A stretch of 64,000 nucleotides of DNA from Spodoptera frugiperda (Eukaryota; Arthropoda; Insecta; Lepidoptera; Noctuidae): assembly GCF_023101765.2 (NCBI RefSeq), contig NC_064213.1, forward strand, positions 4,464,001 to 4,528,000, read 5' to 3'. Shown piece by piece: positions 46,026-56,995 of the stretch. The notes under the pieces were generated by a model, which saw only the letters and a program-made list of their open reading frames with translations, was not told the origin of the DNA and did not search any database. Each line of letters begins with the position of its first letter. Position 1 is the stretch's first letter. Position numbers and translations under genes: made by a program.

Positions 46026-46490
46026 GGAAGCGTCTAGCGTCTATATATTATGAAATAATCAATAGACTTTACCACGACACTCAATAAAATAAGACTCAAT
46101 ATACAAATCCAAAAAAGTAAGCAATCAACCCACATCAGCCTCATTCAACAAGAAATGTAGGCGTAACACTACCAACCCTCGAAAGCCCACATAGTAATAA
46201 AATGTTGAAATCATAGATACCTCTAGAATCGACCTTATCCTACTAATGGTAATGTCTATATTGCATGTTCACTTCGACATATTAATAGTTGACACGCGAA
46301 ACATCACCTGTAAGAGGTCTAAAGTTCGTTAACACGTTGCCGGTGTGTGCGGTAATTTTATTAAAAAGGTTAGAGTATTAAGTTTGTATTTGGAAGATGA
46401 AGAAGTTAGTGTAGGATATTTTCTTTTTATAACGCCTAGCGTAACTCGTAACTTTTTTCTTTCACTTTCACACTTTCTTTTTTCAATTTT

Positions 46491-46660
46491 GCCCCACACT
46501 AGGATTTACTCTTGTGTTGTGGGTGCGTTTACAAGCACACAACTTCACATACATATAACACCCAGACCCGAAACAACAATTTGTGGATCACATAATGAGC
46601 TTTTCGTTGCGGGAATCGTAACCACGACACGTTGTACGGCAGCCAATTGCCTAGCCACTG
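46491..46660 (-). mobile_element. family B SINE, near full length
   Basis: GCCCCACACTAGGATTTACT, TGTGGGTGCGTTTACAAGCA, GACCCGAAACAACAATTTGT, GTTGCGGGAATCGTAACCAC (degenerate B-box region) and GCCTAGCCACTGAG. Confidence 0.7.
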
Positions 46661-46825
46661 AGTAGTTATTTTTAATTAAATCGCTTTTGGATGGTTCAAA
46701 ATGTTTTGCTTCATCAAGTTTATGTGTCAAAATTAATGTCTGCAGTGGAAAAAAACTCCAAACTCAGGTTTGAATTTGGAAAAAAAGTAATCAAGGAACA
46801 CAGAAACCAAACAACTAGAAGTGAC

Positions 46826-47006
46826 AAAAATTTCTCGGTATTCGCACGCGCACGTAGCCTGTAAATGTGCCCGGTATATGGCAATAGGCTCACCACCTAT
46901 TACATGGAACTTACAACATAAATAGTGAAAAGTGGGTGTACATTGTACAGTGGCATTACGTGCCACAATGTGTCTAGTACCTAGTCTACCCCTTAGGGGA
47001 TAAAAC
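46826..47006 (-). repeat. family C dispersed repeat next to an exon
   Basis: AAAAATTTCTCGGTATTCGC, GTGCCCGGTATATGGCAATA, CACCTATTACATGGAACTTA, ACAGTGGCATTACGTGCCAC and CTACCCCTTAGGGG. It ends 40 bp downstream of the FN3 exon donor, inside the intron. Confidence 0.7.
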
Positions 47007-47045
47007 GCGTGCCGATATATAAAAAAATAGAAGTGACAAACTCAC

Positions 47046-47233
47046 CCAGCGTGCGGAAGACAATAGGTCTACTTCTGTACTTATGGCCGCCCCAAAGCGC
47101 GGCGACAGTGACTTGGTACTGCGTGTCTGCCTCCAACCCGCTCAGGATTACTGCGTCCGAGTTGCCAGCCACTTCCAGCACGACTCTGTAACTAATAGAC
47201 GATGAGTCAATTTCGTTGTAGTCTCGTAACAAG
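47046..47233 (-). CDS. FN3 membrane protein (FNDC4/5-like), C-terminal half of the FN3 domain
   Basis: A 188-bp exon on the minus strand. Starting at the CAG|C acceptor it reads LLRDYNEIDSSSISYRVVLE, VAGNSDAVILSGLEADTQYQ, VTVAALWGGHKYRSRPIVFR, TL, leaving one G before GTGAGT. SYRV is the C' strand. LEADTQYQVTVAA is the FN3 F strand with its conserved Tyr, and RSRPIVFRT the G strand. The domain's first half must lie in an exon further right, ending in phase 2; I did not find it. Start is uncertain by a few codons because other AGs occur upstream in a frame open back to about 47265. FN3 plus the downstream TM suggests FNDC4/FNDC5-like. Generic FN3 receptors are the alternative. Confidence 0.8.
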
Positions 47234-47740
47234 CTGTACACGATGAGGTCACATACAAGTTCTAGATTGTTCTAATTCTTTAGTTTTAAGCGTTCAACAT
47301 GCTGTTTTTAATGACATCGAAAGCGTAAGACATGTTAGTACGATTATTTACATTTAGATTCCATTAATACATAGGTACATAATTATGTAGATTGTGTATT
47401 ATTTTTAATTAATTTTCCTTTTGTTTTACTTACCGAAACATATTCGGAGTTTTAATAGAAAATTGCTTAACAAAAACAGATTGAAACAATTTGTTTTTTT
47501 ATTTATTTGTCTCAAAATAATCTTTAGTTACTAAAATACCTAACCAAAAATATGTGACCTCATCGAAAGGAAAAAGAAGTATGAAAAAGTTTGAAAAATC
47601 TAACAAAGATTTCAATTAAAGTAGAAGGTAAAATTTGGAACTAAAATCATACTAAACACATACGCTACACAGGAAAACTCTATTAATTTAAATAAAATTT
47701 ATCAGTTAGTTTAAATTATTTTATATTTGTTGTTTTTTTT
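47234..47740. other. no gene seen (probably intron)
   Basis: AT-rich sequence right of the FN3 exon. No exon for the first half of the FN3 domain is visible. Confidence 0.4.
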
Positions 47741-47861
47741 ATGTTGTAAGCCGGTAAACGACCAGACGGATCACCTAATGGTAAGCAATCGCCGCCGTCC
47801 ATGGTCACCTGAAGAATACCAGAGGCGTTACAAATGCGTTGCCGGTTTTTTGTGGGTTAGG
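47741..47861 (+). mobile_element. family A SINE-like element, 5' part
   Basis: ATGTTGTAAGCCGGTAAACG, GATCACCTAATGGTAAGCAA, TCCATGGTCACCTGAAGAAT, GGCGTTACAAATGCGTTGCC. Confidence 0.7.
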
Positions 47862-48125
47862 TTTGTTAATCAAGTATTGTCATGTATTGATTTTGATTAT
47901 TGGACAGTAAATAAAGCATTATGACTTGTTTTTTGTAGAACCTACAAAAGTATATACGGTTCCAAATGACCACAAAATTCATTACCGCTTCAAATATCAA
48001 AAGAGAAATCCCATCAACCATCCACAATACGTAGCCGATCACATTAAGAACACATTTTTCGTGATCACAATCCATTATGTCCTAATACATGTCTATAATC
48101 AATAGCATTGTCAGAAACTCCATCG

Positions 48126-48250
48126 AAACAAATTAGGGTTGCACGGACAACAAAAGCGCCGGTGTTTTCGCCAGGAAATTTATCGGTAATACGACTTCCG
48201 CCTGCCACCCCTACCTATTCCGTTTACAATTTGTGGTAAATTCTTTGGTT
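48126..48250 (-). other. less AT-rich block, possible conserved or repeat segment
   Basis: GGTTGCACGGACAACAAAAG, CGCCGGTGTTTTCGCCAGGA, ACGACTTCCGCCTGCCACCC. A minus frame of 48 codons is open (VGVAGGSRITDKFPGENTGA...) but it does not look like FN3 and has no good acceptor. Left as unassigned. Confidence 0.3.
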
Positions 48251-48539
48251 TTTTCATCGGCCATTGTGTCTATTTTTTATTATGACGGCGAAGATTTTTT
48301 TGGAGGTTTATTATGAAAATCTCTTTAGTACTTTTTTGTGGTTTATAGGTAACACATTATGTGGGCGGTAAACAATTCAGAAGTTAGTTCTGAGAATGGT
48401 TTTTATGTATAAAGTTACAATAGCTATGGTTTTTTTTTATAATCTTCTAGGTGTAACATATTTTTGTACAGTTAAGTATCTTTATAATTTATGAAACCTG
48501 TGTCATAGTTTGTAATGTTTTAACAAACGTCTAGAAATA

Positions 48540-48672
48540 TGGAGGATCTCTGTTTCACCTTTATGTAGATATGTATGTATGTTTGTGCGCAATTATATCT
48601 CACGATTAGCCAAACCGATTTTGATACAGTTTTCAGAAAAGTGTTTGTGACACTTAGGAGCAGGTTTTATAG
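48540..48672 (+). repeat. family F dispersed repeat
   Basis: GGAGGATCTCTGTTTCACC, ATGTATGTATGTTTGTGCGC, AACCGATTTTGATACAGTTT and TGTGACACTTAGGAGCAGG. Confidence 0.55.
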
Positions 48673-50601
48673 ACATGTACATTTTGTCTGTAATTTATTT
48701 CAATAGTAGCTAGTTAATTAGGGTGATTTTTACTTTTGGATTTTGTTAGATTAATTTATGTTCAAATAAAATACGTAACGTAAACCTTAACATTTGTTAC
48801 TATTATTATTTCCTAAAGTACACAGAAGAGTTTATCATTTATGCTCGTCTAGTTTTTGTATTATTTATAAAGTAGGAGAGTAAAATCTTGTTCTTACACT
48901 TTGTATCTACCTCGAACGCTTTCCGCGGGGATTTGCAAGACTACTCCAAATCCTTTCCTACTTGCATCTAGAATAAATTCACTTCATTTTTACACCGGTT
49001 TTATGTTGAAAAACTAGTTTTGTAAAGTTTTAACGCTTTAACATGAAATAAAATAATTTTGTGTTTGAAAAAAAGAAAGGAGAAATATATTCTACTGCGT
49101 TTTGATTTTGTCTTTCCTTGCCCTGAAAAATATGAGATTTTTAAAATACTACTATTCTATCATAAGCATATCTTTATATGACCCCGTAATAAAGTGTTGT
49201 CGTAAAATTAGTTAATTGGCTACATACGGTTCGGTACACAATTTGTGGATCACACAAAGAGCTTCTTCGTACGTGAATCGAACCCTCTACAAGTTGCACA
49301 GTAGTCAACGCGCCATAGTAACCGCAGACAATTCTCAAGACACATGTTCAAAATGCAATAAAAAAAAGTTTATTATGAAGATTATGAAGTAGCTTACTAA
49401 TTTCACATAAGGTACTGACACAACAGTTAACAATAATAATTATGAGACACCATAACTAAACTAATCTTACTATAAGTTATAACACAGCCATAAAATTACA
49501 TAACAACGTTTATAGGTACCTAACAACAAACTTGGATTGCAGATAAATGAATTTATAATCAGACACTTAACAACGTGAGCGATAAGTAATCCAGACTCAA
49601 TTTGGTGGAGCGATGCATTAGGAAGGAGTTTTGGGACTAGGGGGGAATATACATGACCTAAAAGGCCAACTCCCACTTTAGGTATAGCGAGTTAAATCTG
49701 AAATTTCTTTAGAATGGACCTTTAAAACCTTAATGTTGTGGTGTATAAAATTATTTGTCTTAACTAATATCATAAATTAGCCAATACCCTTAGTACGAGT
49801 TAGCTTTACAATAAACGAAAATGAAACAAGAGCGCGTTCGGCCCTCTGATTGGCCGGCGCGTATGAACCGAACAATGTGAGCCAGAACACACTCGTTTCG
49901 ATCTCGTAATACGTAAAACAAATTCGTACTAAGCCCTTAGAGTCCCTAATAAAATCGGTAATGGTATAAATTAGAAGATAAATACATTAAGGAAAAGTTC
50001 GTTTGCAAAAGTCCTATTTTATCTACTAGGATTTATCTAAGTATGACATCGTTTGTTTTCTTTTGTTGAATCTCACCGGTCCAAAAGAAGATATTTTTTA
50101 CCTTCAGACAAATCAAGCGTGTGCGTCAACATGATTGTTTCAAATAAACCCGCATCAACGAGCCCTACCCTAAGCTCGCACTACTGACTTTCATGTGTCA
50201 ACCTTTACGATTTTTAGCACGACTGCTCAAATATTTACATCCCTACACCCAACAAATATAATGAACTAAAACTTCAGCTTCTGTCTTAAAAAGTTGTATG
50301 TATTTTTGAAGATTAATGCCTCACAAGTTTTTTATAAAACTTCGCCCAAATGTGAGCGAATCTTGTAAAAGAATATTTTAAAAGGGTATAAAAAATTCTT
50401 CGGGATTACTTTGTTTCTTATAAAGAAACCTTATTTTGATAGCTTAATAACATTGTTCTGATCTTAGTGTATTACGGTTAATATTTTACTTTTAAATAAT
50501 ACATTTTATAGGTCTCGAAACTTCAGCTTGCCTCAGAATAAATGAATCTTTAATAAACATAGTCTATTGAAATGTTACATGAGCTTTACATTTAGTTTTT
50601 C
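48673..50601. other. no gene seen; small SINE B fragment at 49238-49315
   Basis: AT-rich. 49238-49315 is a minus-oriented family B fragment (AATTTGTGGATCACACAAAG, GTGAATCGAACCCTCTACAA). 49855-49920 is a GC-richer scrap (TGATTGGCCGGCGCGTATGA) that may be another repeat. No exon. Confidence 0.45.
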
Positions 50602-50732
50602 TTTGGTATAAGCCGGTAAACGAGTCTCTAGTATAAGAGGTCAGTGATGGTAAGCAATCGCTGCCACCCATGGACACACGAAACACCAGAGGCGTTGCAA
50701 GTGCGTTGCCAGCCTTTTGCGGGTTGGGAATT
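50602..50732 (+). mobile_element. family A SINE-like element, 5' part
   Basis: TTTGGTATAAGCCGGTAAAC, then an aberrant GAGTCTCTAGTATAAGAGGT in place of the usual GCAGACGGATCACC, then GATGGTAAGCAATCGCTGCC, ACACCAGAGGCGTTGC and TTGCGGGTTGGGAATT. Confidence 0.65.
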
Positions 50733-50821
50733 AGAATATTCCTTTATGCAAGCTGAAAACTGCTGAAAAATTATCTGAAATTAGAAGAGAGGTAGATTAT
50801 GGTCTGGAATAATACTAAGCT

Positions 50822-50880
50822 ATTTTTTATCCACGGAAACACAGGCAAATCCGCTGGCAGAAGCTAGTATATTATTATAA
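50822..50880 (+). repeat. family G end fragment
   Basis: TTTTATCCACGGAAACACAG and GCAAATCCGCTGGCAGAAGC, then CTAGTATATTATT: the outer end of the family G repeat. Confidence 0.45.
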
Positions 50881-51392
50881 TATACACTGAAAAGTCAAAG
50901 AAAATCAACTTAAAAAGAGACATAACAAACCGGAGATGGGTCTCACTTTTACAAGTCTCGTCTTAAGAACTGAGGATCATAAACTACTAAGCCATCAAAG
51001 TTAGTATGTAAGGAAAAGTGTCGCTTGTAAAAATCTTGATTGTTTTATCTACGAAGGAGTGAAGTGGCTAGAACAGCTGCTAACGGATGAATATTAATCA
51101 TAAAAGTTCTGAAGTAACAGGTAACTTCTCAACTGATAAAAATAATATCGTTGAAGAGGAGATTTATTTTAATAATAGTATTAAGAAACGTGAAGTAAAG
51201 TTAAGTAACTTGAACAAAATTATCCAGTGATATTTTTTTTGTTCTTTTATTCCATGACAGTCATAAAGCCGCTACATAATTTGAAATGGAATGTGACTAT
51301 TGTCTAGTTGGTTTCATCGCAGTACTAAATTGCAATCTACAACGGAGTCTAATAGTAACTTTAGAGACTAGGATAGGATAGGAAGTGTATAC
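50881..51392. other. no gene seen
   Basis: AT-rich; nothing recognised. Confidence 0.4.
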
Positions 51393-51500
51393 CCGGAGCT
51401 GCAGCTGCCTAGTGGGTAACCGAGGCTTCTGCTCGAAAAGCGAAATGGGGTGGTTTTTAGTCAGTAAGAGTCTAAAACTCTGTCTCTCCTCGCCCGAGAC
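51393..51500 (+). mobile_element. family D LINE 3' end, fragment
   Basis: CCGGAGCTGCAGCTGCCTAG, CTTCTGCTCGAAAAGCGAAA, GGGTGGTTTTTAGTCAGTAA. It lacks the last ~40 bp of the tail. Confidence 0.65.
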
Positions 51501-52186
51501 ACTATGGGATTGACAATCAACATAATAAACGTTGGAAACTGAATATATTGGTATCATCACAGTAATTCAAGAAACGTATAATGTCATTGTATCTAAATAC
51601 TACCAAAACATAAACAATAAGTATTCAAATATTCTAACAGAGACGCCACACAAGACTTTGATACTGAAACCAAACCCAATAATAATCTTAAAATATATTG
51701 TAACCGTGCCCTTTGCTCTACAAACCTTGGCTTTCACATCGATACCTTAACGTGTTACTATTTCAAGTTCAAAAGCAATGTCGTGTACACTATTACAGTA
51801 CACGATCGTAATCAGTTTACTTCAGACGAAGTTAATTCCATTACGGTATATTTAATCAATATTATGTAGGTATGAACTTTAGCTTCGTTCTTGTGTATTG
51901 GTACATTTTATTTAGCTATGTGTTGGCTATTCTTGGAGCAGAAAAGTATTATTAGAGAAGACATGGCATAATGTCATATCTCTCATGCTCGACGTAATAG
52001 GCAGAGGTGCTCATGTAATATCATCAGCTCATAAGTAGTCAGTGGTTGGCCAAAAACCTCTTATCACAGAAAAGGCTTGAGCATTAATCACCACGCTTGC
52101 TCAAAGTGTAGGTTTCCCCAAGATGTTTTGTTTCACCGTTTGACAGTGGTGTCGAAATAATGTTAGAAAGTATACGCACCTCAAAA
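51501..52186. other. no gene seen
   Basis: AT-rich; the 72-codon plus ORF at 51532 is unsupported. Confidence 0.4.
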
Positions 52187-52262
52187 AAAGTTACATTGGT
52201 ACTTGCTGTTTGTAGATTTTGAACCCGCTCTCTCATGCGTCGGGCCTCTTATACATTCACGT
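52187..52262 (-). mobile_element. family E SINE, fragment
   Basis: AAAAAAGTTACATTGGTACT, TTTGTAGATTTTGAACCCGC, TCTCTCATGCGTCGGGCCTC. On the minus strand this gives the GGTTC-like B-box and the start of the tail. Confidence 0.55.
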
Positions 52263-52998
52263 TACACACAACGTTCACATGGAACATAACATACTGGTGA
52301 AAATGGTTTCACCAGTTATATTATGACTCCTATATTACATTAGGTTACTATGCTTATTAGGGTGTCCCAGCCAAGTAGGGCGAAAAAAAATTTTTTGATT
52401 TTAAGTACGCATACCCTCTATATTTTTTCTATTTGACCATAATAACTAAAATAAAAAATATCATTGGTATCGGATAACGGGAACCCGTGCCGACTTGATG
52501 TCAAAGTTTCAAGAAAAATGTTGTATGGAGATTGTAAGGAAAATCACTTTAAGTTAGCTTTAATGTTATAAATTAATATTTTTTATTATTGTAAATATTT
52601 ATTTATTATTAAAATAATATTATATATAACATTTGCTCTGTAATGGCATTCTTCTACAGTCAGGATATTTCAGTCAGTGGTTCCTGTGCGCAGTGTAGTA
52701 ATAACTGTTTTTGTTCCTCTTCAAGTGTGATTTTTTTGGTGGAAATCTTGCATTAATTTCACTGCTCACTCATTGGCTGTATCATTAACGGCTTCAGTAT
52801 TAACATTTGTGCCGTTACTTGTAGAAAAATAGCGTTCTTTGACCATGAATAGGACCTAGTGTAGGAAACTGTCATCAATTTTAAAATGATCGAACAAGGC
52901 CGGAGGAGTTTGGAGGAGTTACATATGGACTAATCATCAATGTTGAGTCCAAGTGCCTCAATAGTGACCGCCTAAAGGACATGTTGGAACATATTGGT

Positions 52999-53430
52999 GT
53001 ACAGGTGGCGGTATGCCCTGTATGGGCTGAGCACCGCCGTGTCCTCAGGGATGTGCTCGGCGACGGCGACCTCTCGCGTCCGACATTGGTTCAATCCATG
53101 GTGTAGAGCGAGGGAGACTGGGATGCGATCTCCTCCTTCTGCGAAGCAGTCATGCTAGCTAAGGAAAAAGCGGGACGCGTAAGGAAACGAACCTTCTCAA
53201 GATCCAGCCGTCACGAGAGGCACTCCGGGCGTCAGGGATCGCCCAACGATCTCTGGCCACCGTAAGTGCGGGTCTACGGACGGTGAGCAAAAGGTAGCTC
53301 CTAGCCCGATCAGAACCAGACCCGTGTGGCACAAAGAGCCATCAGACCAGCATAGATGGGCCCAGTAGGGCTGATACCTGATCCGGAGCTGCGACCTACC
53401 TAGCAAGTTTACCAAGGCTCCGGTTTTTGT
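52999..53430 (+). mobile_element. R1/Jockey-group LINE 3' fragment, inside the DNA transposon
   Basis: Plus-strand sense, closely similar to the 3' part of 39957-41411: AEHRRVLRDVLGDGDLSRPT, then MV followed by a TAG where the other copy has Arg, then SEGDWDAISSFCEAVMLAKE. The 3' UTR follows (GTAAGTGCGGGTCTACGGAC, GGTGATACCTGATCCGGAGC-like). It breaks off at TACCAAGGCTCCGG and lacks the terminal tail and poly(A). Confidence 0.8.
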
Positions 53431-53619
53431 CCACTCCAGCTAAGTGACCAGGCCTGCCAAACTCTTTCTGTCGCTGCAAGAAGATCTTATCTTCATCTAT
53501 CTTTATTGAGCTTCAAATCTGATATGCAATGTCGAATAAATTGTCCAAATTAGAAATAAACTTGAGGAGGCCGTTTAAATAAGTCTTGGGTTTTGTTCGC
53601 ATTTTTTTTGTAGATCTCT

Positions 53620-53877
53620 CTAAACTTGGTATATGGTTACTAGCTTCTTAACAGAGTTGGGTAATGCTTTAGTTGATATACGGGCCTTTTCCCAATAAAT
53701 AATGCACTCACGAATAGTTAGGTTTGCACTTTCATTGATTATATTGTCTTCGCGAATGTTGTAAAACAAAACTGCCAATACTTGGCAATTGGAGGGCAAT
53801 TTCGAACCGCAAATTTGATGTTTTACATCACCTATGAAGACTATGCACTTTTTAAAACTGCGTAATACCCCTGACAT
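53620..53877 (-). pseudogene. N-terminal remnant of a transposon protein
   Basis: 85 codons starting MSGVLRSFKKCIVFIGDVKH with an AAG ATG start context, about 240 bp inside the right end of the transposon. It ends at ...KKLVTIYQV followed by TAG. Reading past the stop gives RDLQKKCEQN, and related proteins that I recall from insects and cnidarians have Trp at this point, so TGG to TAG is the likely lesion. The function of the family is not known to me and no catalytic motif is in this part. Downstream coding sequence is broken by the LINE insertion and stops. Confidence 0.55.
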
Positions 53878-54125
53878 CTTGACTAAACGAAAACAATATG
53901 TTCACAAATAAATCAAACAAGTAATAACTAACACTGCGATACGATAACTCCGACGCGTAAAAATTTGCAAGTACTGACATGTATCAAGGCAAGTCGGCAC
54001 GGGTTACCATGCTTCTAGGTAAATGAAACTTTATATACGTGTATGTTGACACTATTCGAAAATAATTAGAGGGTATGCGTTCAAAAATACCGACTTTTAT
54101 TTTTTTGGGACACCCTAATGCTTAT

Positions 54126-54619
54126 TGTCACTATATTGGACATATTTCTAGTCTCATACTAATAACAAAACTTCTTTTAGATTAATTTTGCCAAATGGAA
54201 ACCAAGAAGATATACTAAAATCGTATAATTGACTTTTCATTGCCTTTACCTACCCCAAATATCATGATCTCAGTAAATCTCACAGATAGTGTATATCTAG
54301 AACCTGTACAACGAGCTGTAATCAATACTGACGACCTGCTCCAGTCTCTATGTATTGGTAAACGCATTCTCCCTTACTAAATAGCGCCCAGTTTAAGCTG
54401 ACCTTGAATTGAAAAAGATTTCAGTGTAATGAAAGGTCAGGTTTTACTGGTTATTGTCAGGTGAGCTGTGTCGCTAAGTATATCTGCGTTGATCGGAGTT
54501 TTTACGTCACTGTGCTCATTGAAATGTTGATCAGAATTAACTGTTGTATGTGTGAAATTGTTCATGACATTATTTGTCGGAGTTTCATCTCTAAGAAATA
54601 CTTTATTCGTGTTTATTAA
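54126..54619. other. no gene seen
   Basis: AT-rich; nothing recognised. Confidence 0.4.
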
Positions 54620-54785
54620 ACTAATATTATAAATGTGAACGTTTGTTTGTTTGGATATTTGGATTCTAGTTTGTCAATCACATTGAAGTTACTCAACGGA
54701 TTTTAATGAAATTTTGTATACAGACAGTGTATGAGTTGAAATGGATGATAGGATACTTTTTATCCCAAACATAGTTGAGAATAAT
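54620..54785 (-). repeat. family G dispersed repeat
   Basis: ACTAATATTATAAATGTGAA, TTGTCAATCACATTGAAGTT, CTCAACGGATTTTAATGAAA, ATACAGACAGTGTATGAG and GATACTTTTTATCCC. Confidence 0.65.
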
Positions 54786-55339
54786 TAAGTTGCCCAATTG
54801 CGTTATGAAGTAAGTATAGCTTTTTTATGTCTCAGGAATGTGAACCGAAACATGAACATGAATTAACCCGAACAAAATTATTGACTGATGTGATATTTGG
54901 AAATTCCAAAACTGCTTTGCCAATTTTACAACAAAGTAATCAAATGCCAAACCAAAGAAAATAAATTCCTAATTAAGTACTGAGTAAAGGCTAAGGTCAT
55001 TTCAGAGAGTAATAGACCAAATATTAATAGCAATAGGGTATTTTATCCAATAACTGCTACAAAGAGAATTTAAAACGGCTATCATACAGAAATTCAATTT
55101 GTTTGCGTAAGTATGTACACAGGATGCTCGCTTTGTTCGGCAAATATAAAACGTGTTCAGAGGTAAAAATCAATTTTCGTTGCAAATAACGTCTTTTTAT
55201 TGCTGTTTCCACGTAAACGTAATGCTTTACTGTTTTGCGTAAAAGCTATTAAGATAAATTTGGATTTTGTTAAGGAATAAGACCAAAGTTTGAGGTTATT
55301 GAACGATTAATATAGTTAGTAATGTGTTTATAAAAGTAC
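54786..55339. other. no gene seen
   Basis: AT-rich; nothing recognised. Confidence 0.4.
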
Positions 55340-55460
55340 TTATTTGCACTAACCAGCATTAATCAACCGTAGTGATTAATGTTAAAACCTTCTCCGTGCG
55401 AGAAGAAGCATTTGGTCAGCAGTGGCCAATTAATGGCTGTTGATGATGATGTTGACTTAT
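55340..55460 (+). repeat. retroelement 3' end with GAT microsatellite tail
   Basis: TCCGTGCGAGAAGAAGCATT, TGGTCAGCAGTGGCCAATTA, ATGGCTGTTGATGATGATG. The GCAGTGG...ATGGGCTG(ATGATG)n pattern is a familiar lepidopteran LINE terminus. The 75-codon ORF through it is not a gene. Confidence 0.6.
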
Positions 55461-56169
55461 TTGCTATGGGTATTTCAGCATTTGAACTAGAAGACGCAGT
55501 TACTAGGCAACTGGTTCAAATTCCGCATGGCAGAATTCATTATAATGATTCACAAATAGTTGTCATAGGAATATATCTCTCTCGACTAAGGACGCAATCG
55601 GATTGACCACTAATAAATACAAAAGAAAACCTTTCATCTACGACCAATCACACACATTAATCAAAATAACCAATAACAAATTTACTTACAAATATTTTGC
55701 GAAAATAAATGAAACTTCAATTTCCTTGGAACATTTCCGATCAAATTACAATATTTCATTTATCAAATTTCGATCCGTTTTGTCACAGGACTATAGGCAC
55801 GAAACGGCTGATTCCATTTCTCAATTCTTTCCGCGCTGAAATTACACTGACTTGTGTCAAATGTCTAAAATGTTATTTTCCTCTTGAAAGGCTGTCCTTT
55901 TAGATGTATTTTAGATTTGATTTAAGTCGTCTTTAGTACTTAACCTGTAAGTATTTTGTACGGTTCAGAAATATTATTTGTGTATGTATTTTTTTTTGTT
56001 TCCAATTCACATTCTGAAGTATCATTATATGCGATTATTGATCGACCTGTAGGTATGTTTACAGAATAAGCAACTGATTTGTCATTTTTGAAATAAGTAC
56101 TATTAGCTAGCAGTATTTAATTATAGTAAATATGACGAGCCATGATTCAGAATTATTTGCATTTATTTT
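55461..56169. other. no gene seen
   Basis: AT-rich; overlapping plus ORFs at 55603 and 55709 have no support. Confidence 0.4.
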
Positions 56170-56330
56170 TTAGATCAGACTCGCTTCTGCCAGCGGATTT
56201 TACTGTGTTGCGTTGTTTTACCTACCGCGTTGCCGTAGGATAAAAAGAATTCTATCACCCATTCCTTGTCTGTATACAAAATTTTATAGTGATTGACCAA
56301 CAAACTTTCACATCAGAATATTAAATGTGA
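56170..56330 (+). repeat. family G dispersed repeat, diverged
   Basis: CTCGCTTCTGCCAGCGGATT, GCCGTAGGATAAAAAGAATT, CTATCACCCATTCCTTGTCT, ATACAAAATTTTATAG. Confidence 0.55.
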
Positions 56331-56817
56331 TTTAAATCTTTTTATTTAAAATCTACAACATTATATTAAACAGAAAATCACATAAGTACTCATCATTAAT
56401 TCTAAAATATAATGTGGCAGATTGAAATTGTTACAAATTCACATTCAACTTTTGTACAACAAAATGTATACTTTACCTAGTTGAGACTCAACTCAGTACA
56501 AACTTCCCTGGTTCCAAAGTTGGGAACAGTGCAGTGAAAGGTTACGCCTAGAGGTGATTATTGAGTGAAATTATATTGTTTCTACTTATAAAATTTGCTT
56601 AAGAAACGTAATGGAAGAAGTTTGCCTTTTGTTATTTTAGGCATTTCTCAAAACACGCCTTAATGTTTGGTAGAATCAATTTGATCTTTGTTTGAAAGTA
56701 GTCTTTTTAATTATATAACATAAGGTTTATTTTAATTTAAACTATTTTACTTGATATCATACATACCAAAGCTGGATGATGTTTATAAAAAAGCTAGCTT
56801 GATAGTTAAGTCTCTCT

Positions 56818-56995
56818 AATATTAAAAATGTGTTTGTTTTTTTGGATGTTTTTCGGTCAATCACGCTGAAACTACTGAACGGATTGTGTTGAAATTTGGT
56901 ATACAGACAGAGTATGAGCTGACTTAGGTGATAAGGCTTTTCATCCTACGGGAACGCAGGCGAAGTTGCTGGCAGAAGCTTATAGACCCATAAAA
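56818..56995 (-). repeat. family G dispersed repeat
   Basis: CTAATATTAAAAATGTGTTT, GGTCAATCACGCTGAAACTA, GAACGGATTGTGTTGAAATT, CATCCTACGGGAACGCAGGC and GAAGTTGCTGGCAGAAGCT. Confidence 0.65.

Larger units (their letters stand above)
34100..47045 (-). other. large intron (12.9 kb) between the FN3 and linker exons
   Basis: Phase-1 intron inferred from the two exons. It contains the LINE insertion (39957-41451), the large inverted repeat (42186-42529) and many small repeats. No other exon with matching phase was recognised inside, and none is needed because phases already fit. Confidence 0.6.
52358..54117 (-). mobile_element. decayed DNA transposon with 8-bp target duplication and long inverted repeats
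   Basis: ATGCTTAT stands at 52350-52357 and 54118-54125, an exact 8-bp duplication. The ends TAGGGTGTCCCA / TGGGACACCCTA are exact complements. Inverted similarity continues inward with CGCATACCCTCTA and AACCCGTGCCGACTTG on both sides, over about 130 bp. The 8-bp duplication and TAGGG start fit the hAT group best; P-like elements also make 8-bp duplications. The element reads on the minus strand: a 5' ORF remnant at 53620-53877, then a LINE piece at 52999-53430, then degraded coding sequence to about 52640. Confidence 0.85.
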
